Shown piece by piece: positions 19,101 through 27,135 of a stretch of 64,000 nucleotides of DNA (position 1 is its first letter; each line of letters begins with the position of its first letter). The stretch is from Dactylosporangium sp. AC04546 (lineage in GTDB: Bacteria > Actinomycetota > Actinomycetes > Mycobacteriales > Micromonosporaceae). The notes beneath the pieces are model-generated. The model saw only the letters and a program-made list of their open reading frames with translations. It searched no databases and had not been told where the DNA came from. The position numbers and the translations under genes were made by a program. The stretch is taken from positions 186,001-250,000 of the forward strand of contig NZ_JAHYSG010000002.1 of NCBI RefSeq assembly GCF_022095675.1, read 5' to 3'.

Positions 19101-19934
19101 TCAGGCCTTGCGCTCCGGCTCGGGTGAGCTGACGTTGAACAGCACGTGGTTACCTCCGTCGACGACGATCGACTCGCCGGTGACGTGCCCGGACAGCGGC
19201 GAGAGCAGGAACAGCAGCACACCGGCGATGTCCGACGGGTAGGCCAGCTTGCCCAGCGGCGTCTTGTCGATGTTGGCCTGCACGAGCTCAGGGGTCCAGC
19301 GCGGGTTGGCCTGCTGGCGCGGCGTCCGGATGGTGCCCGGCGCCACCGCGTTGACCCGGACCCCGAGCGGACCCAGCTCCACCGCTGACGTCCGGACCAA
19401 GGACATGAGTGCCGCCTTCATCGCCCCGTACGCGGCCAGCTTGGGCGAGCTGCCCAGCCCGGCCACCGACGCGACGAAGGCCATCGAGCCTCCGGTGCCG
19501 GTGCGCTCCCAGAACTTCGCGGCATAGCTGATCGCCAGGTACGCGTGCTTGAGCACGATGTCGACGTGGAACAGCCAGTCGTCGTCGGACAGGTCCTGGA
19601 CCTGCTTGTAGATCGACAGCCCGACGATGTCGACGACGCCGTCGAGGCGCCCGCACCGCTCGTCCACGAAGTCGAACAGGGCCGCCATCGAGTCACGGTC
19701 GGTGATGTCGCCCGTCCAGGCAATGCCGCCGACCTCGGCCGCCACCTTCTCGGCCCGCTCCTGGTCACGGTCGACGCACACCACTGTGGCGCCGAAGGCG
19801 CACAGCGCGTGCGCCGTCTGCCGCCCGATGCCGAAGCCGGCGCCCAGGACGACGTGCACCTGGCCGTCGAGCCGCATCAGGCTCGCGTAGTCGGGCGTCC
19901 AGTCGGCGTCCCGATCGGTCCACGACGCTGTCAT
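19101..19934 (-). CDS. Short-chain dehydrogenase/reductase (SDR)
   Basis: A 277-residue SDR with the cofactor motif GAGFGIG at 31-37, an acidic residue after strand 2 (VCVDRD) suggesting NAD, a Ser near 156, Tyr169 and Lys173 in the YGAMK box, and a C-terminal VTGESIVVDGG. A 24-residue N-terminal extension precedes the Rossmann fold. The ATG at 19934 overlaps the crotonase stop as ATGA. It is the last gene of the operon aldehyde dehydrogenase, cyclase-family hydrolase, crotonase, SDR, so it may oxidise a 3-hydroxyacyl-CoA made by the crotonase. Confidence 0.9.
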   Translation of the reverse strand: MTASWTDRDADWTPDYASLMRLDGQVHVVLGAGFGIGRQTAHALCAFGATVVCVDRDQERAEKVAAEVGGIAWTGDITDRDSMAALFDFVDERCGRLDGVVDIVGLSIYKQVQDLSDDDWLFHVDIVLKHAYLAISYAAKFWERTGTGGSMAFVASVAGLGSSPKLAAYGAMKAALMSLVRTSAVELGPLGVRVNAVAPGTIRTPRQQANPRWTPELVQANIDKTPLGKLAYPSDIAGVLLFLLSPLSGHVTGESIVVDGGNHVLFNVSSPEPERKA

Positions 19935-20845
19935 CGGGCCGCCTCCGCCGCCAGCGGGTCCTGGTCCGGCTTGGCCGATGCGGCCCCCTTGCGCCAGTCC
20001 ACAGCCCCGTCCTCGATCGTCGCGTGCGCCACCCGCCCGCCGTGGATCTCGGCCCAGTGCGCGTGGTTGATCTGATGCAGGCTGAAGCAGGCCTGGAGCG
20101 AGTTGTAGAAGCCCATGTTGTCCTGGGTCTGGTTGACCGCCTCCTTGATCATCAAGGCGGTCACGGTCGGCCGCTTGGCGATCTCGCGGGCGTACTGCAG
20201 GGTCCGCTCGACCAGCTCGCCGGCCGGGAAGATCTGGCTGACCATGCCGATCCGATGGGCCTCGTCGATGCTGACGCTCCCGCCGGTGAGCATCAGCTCC
20301 TTGGTCCGTCGCAGGCCGAACTCCCACGGGTGGGCGAAGTACTCGACACCGCACATGCCCAGCCGCGTGCCGACGGGGTCGGAGAACGTCGTGCCCTCGG
20401 CACCGACGATCAGGTCGCAGGACCACGCGAAGGTCAAGCCGGCCGCGTGGACAGGCCCCTGCACCGAACAGATGGTGATCTTGCGCAGGTTCCGCCACCG
20501 GAGCGAGTTCTGGTAGTAGTAGTGCCACTCCTGGACCATGCGCTTCTCGGCGCTGACCTTGGTGGCCCCGTTGAGCTGGAACGTCGGGTGCTGCTCGAGT
20601 CCCTCGGCCCGCTCCACCGCCCGCTCCGGCGTGCCCATGTCGTGGCCGGAGGAGAACGTCATGCCGTTGCCGGCGAGGATCACCACGCGCACCGTGTCGT
20701 CCGCCTCCGCCCGGAGCATCGCCTCGTCCAGCTCGACGAGCAGGCTGCGGCTCTGGGCGTTGCGGTAGCGCGGCCGGTTCAGCGTGATCCGGGCGATGGT
20801 CCCCTCGTCGAGCAGTTCGTAGGTGATGAACCGGTAGTCCGGCAT
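19931..20845 (-). CDS. Crotonase family protein lacking both hydratase glutamates
   Basis: A 304-residue crotonase-fold protein. The first oxyanion segment is FSSGHDMGT and the second is HAAGLTFAWSCDL, where the usual first Glu is Thr; the second Glu region reads FSDPVGTRLG. Both hydratase glutamates are thus absent, so another crotonase reaction is likely, for example isomerisation, C-C hydrolysis or decarboxylation. The ATG at 20845 has an excellent AGGAGG eight bases upstream; a GTG nine codons earlier overlaps the cyclase stop but lacks such a site. The SDR gene overlaps its end. The insertion EYFAHPWEFGLRR is shared in style with the 2576 crotonase. Confidence 0.86.
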   Translation of the reverse strand: MPDYRFITYELLDEGTIARITLNRPRYRNAQSRSLLVELDEAMLRAEADDTVRVVILAGNGMTFSSGHDMGTPERAVERAEGLEQHPTFQLNGATKVSAEKRMVQEWHYYYQNSLRWRNLRKITICSVQGPVHAAGLTFAWSCDLIVGAEGTTFSDPVGTRLGMCGVEYFAHPWEFGLRRTKELMLTGGSVSIDEAHRIGMVSQIFPAGELVERTLQYAREIAKRPTVTALMIKEAVNQTQDNMGFYNSLQACFSLHQINHAHWAEIHGGRVAHATIEDGAVDWRKGAASAKPDQDPLAAEAAR

Positions 20846-20868
20846 GGTGGTCCCTCCTGGGGGATCGG

Positions 20869-21855
20869 TCACTTGACGGCGATCGGGTTGAGCGGCGATC
20901 CGACCGCCCCCGTCACGGTGAGCGGCTGTGCGCTCAGGAAGAACTCGTAGACGCCGTCGGCAGCACAGTCCGCGGCCAGTTCCTCGAGGTCCCAGATCTC
21001 CCCGATCAGCACACCGGCGTTGACCAGGAAGATCACGTGCAGGGCGAACTTGGCCTCGGGCAGGGACTCGCTCGGCACGCTCTCCAGTCCCCAGGTGTCA
21101 CCCGCGACCGCGGCGATCTCCCGCGGCAGCAGGTAGTCGGCGCTGCTGACACCGAGGCCGGGCGCGGGACCGGCGGCGTAGTCGCCCCAGTGCTCCTGCC
21201 CCTCGGCCCTGCGCCGGCGCATGTGGCCGGTGCGGATCAGGACGATGTCGCCCGGGCCGATCTCGACGCCCTGGGCCTTCGCGCACGCCTCGAGGTCGAC
21301 GTCCTGGATGGCGTCGCCGGGCTCCAGCCAGTCGACGCCGTAGAACCGTGGGAAGTCGAGCAGGACGCCGCGGCCGACCACCCGGTCGGCCACCTGGGCG
21401 ATGCTGTTGTGGACCGCGCCTTGGCTGGTCACGCTCTCGGGACCGTGCCCGTTGTAGGTGACGCCGTCGTAGAAGACGTGGCAGAAGGCGTCCCACTGGG
21501 TGGCGCACTGCAACGGCATGTAGATGCCGTCGTCGGTGGACTGCATGCCGTGCCGGGCGTTCTCCCAGTCGGCCAGCAGGTCACCCCCGTGCTTGTACAT
21601 CTGGTGCTGAGGGTTCACACGCGCTGTCCGGGAGGGCATGGGTCCGTTGCGGTCGAGCGGGATGGCCAGGGAGAACGTCCTGCCCGTGCGCACCAGCGCG
21701 GCCGCCGCAGCCACCCGTTCGGCAGTGATGTGGTTGAGCGCGCCGGCCTCGTCGCCGGCCCCCCACCTGCCCCAGGTGCGGTAGTGCAGCGCAAGCGCGT
21801 CGAGCTCGGCCTTGGTGTACCGGCGACGGGGTGAGACGGTGCGACGGGTGCTGAT
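20869..21855 (-). CDS. Cyclase-family (kynurenine-formamidase-like) metal hydrolase, unusual start
   Basis: A protein of the cyclase/KynB-like family (PF04199 type), with ATQWDAFCHVF as metal-site motif and GVLLDFPRFYGVDWL. These hydrolases cleave amides, lactones or ring ketones. The first standard start (GTG at 21714) would remove the conserved TWGRWGAGDEAGALNHIT segment, which family members need, so translation must start earlier. In that frame there is no ATG, GTG or TTG, but ATC at 21855 lies seven bases after GAGGAG. I therefore give the longer gene (328 residues) with a possible ATC start. A mutated start codon is the alternative. It lies 103 bases after the aldehyde dehydrogenase and 23 before the crotonase. 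Confidence 0.72.
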   Translation of the reverse strand: MSTRRTVSPRRRYTKAELDALALHYRTWGRWGAGDEAGALNHITAERVAAAAALVRTGRTFSLAIPLDRNGPMPSRTARVNPQHQMYKHGGDLLADWENARHGMQSTDDGIYMPLQCATQWDAFCHVFYDGVTYNGHGPESVTSQGAVHNSIAQVADRVVGRGVLLDFPRFYGVDWLEPGDAIQDVDLEACAKAQGVEIGPGDIVLIRTGHMRRRRAEGQEHWGDYAAGPAPGLGVSSADYLLPREIAAVAGDTWGLESVPSESLPEAKFALHVIFLVNAGVLIGEIWDLEELAADCAADGVYEFFLSAQPLTVTGAVGSPLNPIAVK

Positions 21856-21958
21856 CGGAACGCTCCTCGGTGCGCAGGGACTGCTGCGGCAGTGGATCGG
21901 GTCGGCCCGCCCGGCCCGTCTCGTCGGTGAGCCGGGCGGGCCGGGGTTCAGGCGGGGT

Positions 21959-23353
21959 TCAGACGGGGAAGCCGTACGTCTTGAGGTTCGCGAACATGTC
22001 GATGCCGGTGCGGCCGCCCAGCTCGCGACCGACGCCGGAGCGCTTGGTGCCGCCGAACGGCGCCTCGGTCGGCGAGCCCAGGAAGGTGTTCACCCCGACG
22101 CCGCCGGTGTCGAGCCGGCCGGCCACCGCCAGCGCTTCCTCGGCCGCACCGAAGACAGCACCGCCGAGGCCGTAGGGGCTGTCGTTGGCGAGCCGCACCG
22201 CGGCCTCGGTGTCCGCCACCCGGTAGACCACGCCGAGCGGGCCGAACGCCTCCTCCCGGTAGAGCCGCATCTCCCGGGTGACGCCGGTGATCACCGCGGG
22301 CTTGAAGAACGACCCCGGCCCGTCGATCCTGCCGCCCTCCAGCAGTACCGTGGCGCCCTTGGCGACGGCGTCGTCAAGCTGCTCCTGCAGCAGGTCGGCC
22401 GCGGCCTGGCTGGACATCGGGCCGACGGTCACCGTCTCGTCGAACGGGTCGCCCACCACCTGAGCAGCGAATGCGGCGACGTACTTCTCGGTGAAGGCGT
22501 CGGCGACGCCCTCGGTGGCGATGACCCGCTTGGGCAGCGCGCACGCCTGCCCACCCAGCACGAGACGGCAGGTGGCGGCGGTGCCGGCGGCGAGGTCGAC
22601 GTCGGCCGAGTCCAGCACGATGAAGGCGTCGGAGCCGCCCAGCTCCAGGACCACCGGCTTGATGTGCCGGCTGGCCTGCTCGCCGACGGCCGAGCCCGCA
22701 CGGTCGGAGCCGGTGAGCGTGACCGCGCGGACACGGTCGTCGGCGATCAGCGTCGAAACCTGGTCGGTCGAGACCAGGATGGTCTGGTAGCAGCCCTCGG
22801 GGAAGCCGGCCTCACGGAAGATCTCGTCGAACATCAGCGTCGAGCCGGGGCAGATCTCGGCCGGCTTCACCATCACGGTGTTGCCGAGGATCAGGTTGGG
22901 GGCGGTGGCCCGCATCGCCTGGTAGAGCGGCGCGTTCCACGGCTCGATCCCGAGGACGACGCCGACCGGCTCGCGGCGCAGCACCAGCTTCGAGAAGCCG
23001 GCCGACTCGATCACCTCGTCGGCGAGCTGGGCCTCGCCGTGCTCGGCGTAGTAGCGGAACATGCTCACCGCACCGGCGCCCTCGCCCAGGGAGTACGGGA
23101 GGATCTTGCCCATCTCCAGCGTGGCCTGCCGGGCCAGCTCCGGGAGCCTGGCCTCGATCAGGTCGGCCACCCTGACGAACAGCGCGACGCGCTCGGCGAT
23201 CGGCACCTCCCGCCAGGTCAGATAGGCCTGGTGGGCCAGGGCCAGCTTGGCCTCCAGCTCATCGCCGCTCAGGAACGGGTACTCGCGCAGGGTCTCACCG
23301 GTGGCGGGGTTGTGCGTCCGGTACGTACGGGTCGTGGGGATCGTTGCGGTCAC
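21959..23353 (-). CDS. NAD(P)-dependent aldehyde dehydrogenase
   Basis: A 464-residue aldehyde dehydrogenase close to succinate-semialdehyde dehydrogenases. Catalytic Cys271 is in GGQACAL, the general base Glu237 in LELGGSDAF, and Lys163 in MVKPAE binds cofactor. It converts aldehydes to acids in the cytosol. The GTG at 23353 was chosen because AGGAGG lies six bases before it; an upstream GTG seven codons earlier would place that site inside the gene. It leads the minus-strand operon that continues with the cyclase-family hydrolase, crotonase and SDR, and diverges from the P450 at 23509. Confidence 0.92.
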   Translation of the reverse strand: MTATIPTTRTYRTHNPATGETLREYPFLSGDELEAKLALAHQAYLTWREVPIAERVALFVRVADLIEARLPELARQATLEMGKILPYSLGEGAGAVSMFRYYAEHGEAQLADEVIESAGFSKLVLRREPVGVVLGIEPWNAPLYQAMRATAPNLILGNTVMVKPAEICPGSTLMFDEIFREAGFPEGCYQTILVSTDQVSTLIADDRVRAVTLTGSDRAGSAVGEQASRHIKPVVLELGGSDAFIVLDSADVDLAAGTAATCRLVLGGQACALPKRVIATEGVADAFTEKYVAAFAAQVVGDPFDETVTVGPMSSQAAADLLQEQLDDAVAKGATVLLEGGRIDGPGSFFKPAVITGVTREMRLYREEAFGPLGVVYRVADTEAAVRLANDSPYGLGGAVFGAAEEALAVAGRLDTGGVGVNTFLGSPTEAPFGGTKRSGVGRELGGRTGIDMFANLKTYGFPV

Positions 23354-23411
23354 CGGAGTCCTCCTGGCGGGCACGTCGCTGTGATGGTCGAGGGCAGCTC
23401 TATTCGATGCA

Positions 23412-23454
23412 AACCATAATGCAGCCTTGCTCTTGCGGCCAGACCATGATGGTT
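23412..23454. promoter_or_regulatory. Inverted repeat in divergent promoter
   Basis: AACCATAATG (23412-23421) and CATGATGGTT (23445-23454) form an inverted repeat matching at nine of ten positions with 23 bases between. It is between the divergent aldehyde dehydrogenase and P450 starts, a normal place for a dimeric repressor site. Part of it resembles the TACCATAAYT element found at other promoters here. Confidence 0.42.
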
Positions 23455-23508
23455 ACAGGATAAGTAGAACCACAGTTGTGCGCGTCCGACCCGCCATCGA
23501 GGTGCCGC

Positions 23509-24726
23509 ATGGAGATCGACCTGCTCGACCCCGCCCACTACGTCGTGGGACAGCCCTACGAGCTCTACAAATGGCTGCGCGAGAACGACCCGGTGCACTG
23601 GCACGCGGAGCACGACGGCGGCCCCGGCTTCTACGCCCTCACCCGGTACGCGGACGTCAAGGCGCTGGAGACGGACTCGGACACCTATGGCAACGCCCCG
23701 ACCACGCTGATCAGCGACACGGCCGTACAGGGGGACGCGACCCACCAGCACCTGATCTTCTCCGACCCGCCGCACCACACCCCGCACCGCAGGCTGCTCA
23801 GCCCGGAGCTCAGCGTAATGGCGGTCCGGTCCCAGCAGGACGTGCTGGAAGGGCTGGTCAACGACATCATCGACCGCGTCATCGAGAAGGGGGAGTGCAA
23901 CTTCGTCGACGACATCGCGGGCCGGATGGCCAGCTTCGTCATGGCGGACCTGATCGGCCTCCCGCGCGAGCAGTCGCTGGTGATGTTCGACGCCGCGGCC
24001 ACCCTGGCCCGGGGCACCGATCCGTCCTACGGCATCGGTGCCGAGGCCATCTCGACGCTCTACTCCTGGGCCAGCGACGCCTACCGGGAGCGGGTGGCTG
24101 AGCCCCGCGAGGACATGCTGACGAAGATCGCCCACGCGGAGGTCCTGGACATCCCGTTCGACGAGCACCAGTTCCAGCTGGACTTCCAGCTGCTGGTCTC
24201 GGCCGGCAGCGACACCTCGCGCAACGTGCTCGCCACCGGCATGATCCGACTGTTCCAGCACCCCGAGGCGCACCGCGCACTCGTCGAGGACCCGTCGCTG
24301 GTGCCCCAGGCGGTGGAGGAGATGCTGCGGTTCGACCCGCCCATCGTGTTCCAGCGCCGCACCGCCACGCGCGACGCCGAGTTCGCCGGTGTCGCCGTGA
24401 CCAAGGGGACCAAGCTGGTCAGCTACTACGGCGCGGCCAACCGGGACCCGGAGATGTTCGCCGACCCGGACACCTTCGACATCCACCGTTCTCCCAACCC
24501 GCACCTCGCGTTCGGCGCCGGGCGGCACTTCTGCCTCGGCTCGCACCTGGCCCGGGCCGAACTGGTGACCATGTTCACGGCACTGGTCACGCGGCTGCCC
24601 GACCTGCGCCCGGCCGGCGAGGTGGCGTGGCACCAGCACCCGCAGACCCCCTCGGTGGTGGGGCCGTTCGAGATCCCGGTCCGTTTCACCCCGGGCGAGC
24701 GGGTCGGGGACACCGACCTCGCCTGA
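23509..24726 (+). CDS. Cytochrome P450
   Basis: A 405-residue class I P450 with a canonical I-helix AGSDTS at 232-237, the ExxR helix EEMLRF and the heme loop FGAGRHFCLGS with Cys342 as ligand. It needs a ferredoxin and ferredoxin reductase, likely those at 11004 and 37805. The ATG at 23509 has GAGGTG upstream; an in-frame start 11 codons earlier lacks a site. It leads a plus-strand operon of acyl-CoA dehydrogenases, a GMC oxidoreductase, a MaoC hydratase and a CitE-type lyase, which suggests hydroxylation of a side chain or ring that is then cut as a CoA ester. Confidence 0.93.
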   Translation: MEIDLLDPAHYVVGQPYELYKWLRENDPVHWHAEHDGGPGFYALTRYADVKALETDSDTYGNAPTTLISDTAVQGDATHQHLIFSDPPHHTPHRRLLSPELSVMAVRSQQDVLEGLVNDIIDRVIEKGECNFVDDIAGRMASFVMADLIGLPREQSLVMFDAAATLARGTDPSYGIGAEAISTLYSWASDAYRERVAEPREDMLTKIAHAEVLDIPFDEHQFQLDFQLLVSAGSDTSRNVLATGMIRLFQHPEAHRALVEDPSLVPQAVEEMLRFDPPIVFQRRTATRDAEFAGVAVTKGTKLVSYYGAANRDPEMFADPDTFDIHRSPNPHLAFGAGRHFCLGSHLARAELVTMFTALVTRLPDLRPAGEVAWHQHPQTPSVVGPFEIPVRFTPGERVGDTDLA

Positions 24727-24751
24727 ACCCAGCATATGATGCTCATGTTAT

Positions 24752-24770
24752 GTTGAAATAGTTCTTCAAC
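24752..24770. promoter_or_regulatory. Short palindrome between P450 and acyl-CoA dehydrogenase genes
   Basis: GTTGAA (24752-24757) and TTCAAC (24765-24770) are perfect inverted arms seven bases apart in a 72-base AT-rich gap. The half-site ACTTCAAC also occurs in the gaps before 5093, 18543 and 41448. It may be an internal operator or a weak promoter region. Confidence 0.33.
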
Positions 24771-24798
24771 GTCGCCCTTGTCGCTACCTAGGAGCCCG

Positions 24799-25995
24799 AT
24801 GACCGCATCGCCGGCGACCATGCCCGACGCCGAGCTGGTCGAGGCCACCGCCCGCCGGGTGGTGGCCGAGCACCCGCCCACCTCGACGCCGCTCCCGGAG
24901 CTGATGGGCGCCTGGTACGACGCCGGGCTGACCTGGGTGCACTTCCCGGTCGGGCTCGGCGGCCGGGACGCACCCCGCGCCCTGCAGCCGCTGGCCAACC
25001 GGGTGATGCGGGAGGCCGGCGGGCCCGAGCCCCGGACGGTGAACACCATCGGCTACGGCATCGTGGCCGGCACGATCCGCCGCTACGCGGACCGGGAGTT
25101 CGCCGCGCGCCGGCTGCGCCCGCTGGCCACCGGCGAGGAGAAGTGGTGCCAGCTGTTCAGCGAGCCGGGCGCCGGGTCCGACCTGGCCGGCCTGGCCACC
25201 CGTGCGGTCCGCCACGGCGACGGCTGGCAGGTGAACGGCCAGAAGGTCTGGAACAGCCTGGCCCACCTCTCCCGCTGGGCGATCCTGCTGGCCCGCACCG
25301 ATCCCGACGTGCCGAAGCACAAGGGCCTGACCTACTTCGTGGTCGACATGCGGTCTGCGGGAATCACCGTGCGGCCGCTGCGCCAGATCACCGGGCGGGC
25401 CGCGTTCAACGAGGTGTTCCTCGACAACGTGTTCATCCCTGACAGCCAGCGGTTCGGCGAGGTCGGTGACGGCTGGATCGTCGCCAACAGCACCCTCGGC
25501 GACGAACGGACCTCGCTCGGCGACCGCGTGGCGGCCCGCGGCAGCGGCGTGATCGCCGACGCCCTGGCCCTGTGGGCGGCTCACCCCGAGCGCCACGACC
25601 CGGTGCTGCGGGACCGGCTGGTCCGGCTCTGGGTCCGGGCGGAGACGCAGCGGCTGACCGGCGACCGGGCCCGGGTAGCGGCCAGCAAGGGGATGGTCGG
25701 TGCCGAGAGCGCGATCATCAAGCTGCTCAACTCCGAACTGACCCAGGCGGTCTACGAGTTCTGTCTGGAACTGCTCGGCCCCGAGGGCACCCTGATCGAC
25801 ACCTACTCGCTCGACGCTCCGGACGACGAGTCCGGCCCGGCCGCGATCCAGCGCAAGTACCTGCGTTCCCGCGCCACCACGCTCGAGGGCGGCACCTCGG
25901 AGATCATGCGCAACGTCATCGGCGAACGCGTCCTCAAGCTGCCGCAGGAACTGCGCGCCGACAAGGGCGTCGCCTGGAAGGACATCCCCCGATGA
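24799..25995 (+). CDS. Acyl-CoA dehydrogenase, subunit with catalytic Glu
   Basis: A 398-residue FAD acyl-CoA dehydrogenase. It has CQLFSEPGAGSDLAGL for substrate/FAD binding and a C-terminal LEGGTSEIMRN that carries the catalytic Glu. The ATG at 24799 follows GGAG. The following gene begins inside its stop as ATGA and encodes a second, shorter acyl-CoA dehydrogenase lacking that Glu; this pairing is typical of the heterotetrameric enzymes of steroid side-chain degradation (ChsE/FadE type). It probably makes a 2,3-double bond in a bulky acyl-CoA. Confidence 0.92.
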   Translation: MTASPATMPDAELVEATARRVVAEHPPTSTPLPELMGAWYDAGLTWVHFPVGLGGRDAPRALQPLANRVMREAGGPEPRTVNTIGYGIVAGTIRRYADREFAARRLRPLATGEEKWCQLFSEPGAGSDLAGLATRAVRHGDGWQVNGQKVWNSLAHLSRWAILLARTDPDVPKHKGLTYFVVDMRSAGITVRPLRQITGRAAFNEVFLDNVFIPDSQRFGEVGDGWIVANSTLGDERTSLGDRVAARGSGVIADALALWAAHPERHDPVLRDRLVRLWVRAETQRLTGDRARVAASKGMVGAESAIIKLLNSELTQAVYEFCLELLGPEGTLIDTYSLDAPDDESGPAAIQRKYLRSRATTLEGGTSEIMRNVIGERVLKLPQELRADKGVAWKDIPR

Positions 25996-27122
25996 CGCAG
26001 GAGTTCGAGTTCGACGACGAGATCGTCGAGCTGCGCTCGATGGTGCGCGAGTTCTGCGCCGAGGTCTCCCCCGAGGCCCGGGTCCGCGAGCACATGGAGT
26101 CCGAGCTCGGCCACGACCCGGCGCTCTGGCGCCGGCTGGGCACCGACATCGGCGTCCTCGGCCTGGCGGTCCCCGAGGCGTACGGCGGCGACGACGTCGG
26201 ACTGGTCGCCCAGGCCGTCGTCGTCGAGGAGCTCGGCGCGGCCCTGGTCTGCGGTCCGGTGCTCGGCACCCTCGCCCTGGCCATGCCGACGCTGGTGGCG
26301 CTGTCCGACGAGGACGCCAAGCGCGAGCTGCTGCCGCCGCTGTGCTCCGGCGAGCGCGTGGCCACGCTGGTCGCGCCGCTCGCCACCGGAGTCCTGGACG
26401 AGGATGCCGTCACCGTCGAGGCCACCGACAACGGCGGCTGGCGGCTCACCGGCAACGTGGCCCAGGTCCCCGACGGCGCCGCCGCCGACACACTGCTGGT
26501 GCTGGCCCGCACCTCAGCCGGCATGGCGCTGTTCGCCGTGGCGGGAGGCGCCGAGGGCCTGACCCGCACCGCCCTGACCACACTCGACCTCACGCGCCGG
26601 CAGGCCGCGGTCTCCTTCGCCGCGACGCCGGCACAGCTGCTGGCCTCCGGCACCGAGGCGGTCGGCGCCGTCGAGCGGGCCGCGCTGGTGGCCTCGGTGC
26701 TGCTGGCCGTCGAGTCGGTCGGCGGGTCGCAGCGGATGCTCGACGTCACCGTCGCGCACGTCAGCACGCGCAAGCAGTTCGGCCAGCCGGTCGGCGCGTT
26801 CCAGGCGGTCAAGCACCGCTGCGCGAACCTGCTGATCGCGGTCGAGGCCGCCCGGTCGGCGGCCTACCACGGCGCCTGGGCACTGCAGGACGGCAACGAC
26901 GACCCGCGGCTCGCGGCCGGACTGGCCAAGGCCGTGGCGAGCGAGTCCTACCAGGCGGTCAGCGCCGGGGCGATCCAACTCCACGGCGGCCTCGGCTTCA
27001 CCTGGGAGGGCTCGCCCCACCTGTACTTCAAGCGGGCCAGCACCAACGGTCTGACCCTGGGCACCGCCACGCAGCACCTCGACCGGGTCGCAGCCCTGAC
27101 CCTCGACGCAGTCCCGGCCTGA
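25992..27122 (+). CDS. Acyl-CoA dehydrogenase, partner subunit
   Basis: A 376-residue acyl-CoA dehydrogenase. The middle strand LTGNVAQVPDG, the FAD helix RKQFGQPVGAFQAVKHR and the end LHGGLGFTWEGSPHLYFKRA are conserved. At the usual catalytic Glu region it has TLGTATQHLDR instead, so it is probably the non-catalytic partner of the subunit encoded just upstream, sharing FAD sites across the interface as in known alpha2-beta2 enzymes. The ATG at 25992 overlaps the previous stop. A separate homotetramer using another Glu is an alternative. Confidence 0.9.
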   Translation: MTQEFEFDDEIVELRSMVREFCAEVSPEARVREHMESELGHDPALWRRLGTDIGVLGLAVPEAYGGDDVGLVAQAVVVEELGAALVCGPVLGTLALAMPTLVALSDEDAKRELLPPLCSGERVATLVAPLATGVLDEDAVTVEATDNGGWRLTGNVAQVPDGAAADTLLVLARTSAGMALFAVAGGAEGLTRTALTTLDLTRRQAAVSFAATPAQLLASGTEAVGAVERAALVASVLLAVESVGGSQRMLDVTVAHVSTRKQFGQPVGAFQAVKHRCANLLIAVEAARSAAYHGAWALQDGNDDPRLAAGLAKAVASESYQAVSAGAIQLHGGLGFTWEGSPHLYFKRASTNGLTLGTATQHLDRVAALTLDAVPA

Positions 27123-27135
27123 GTTCGGAGGAGCC

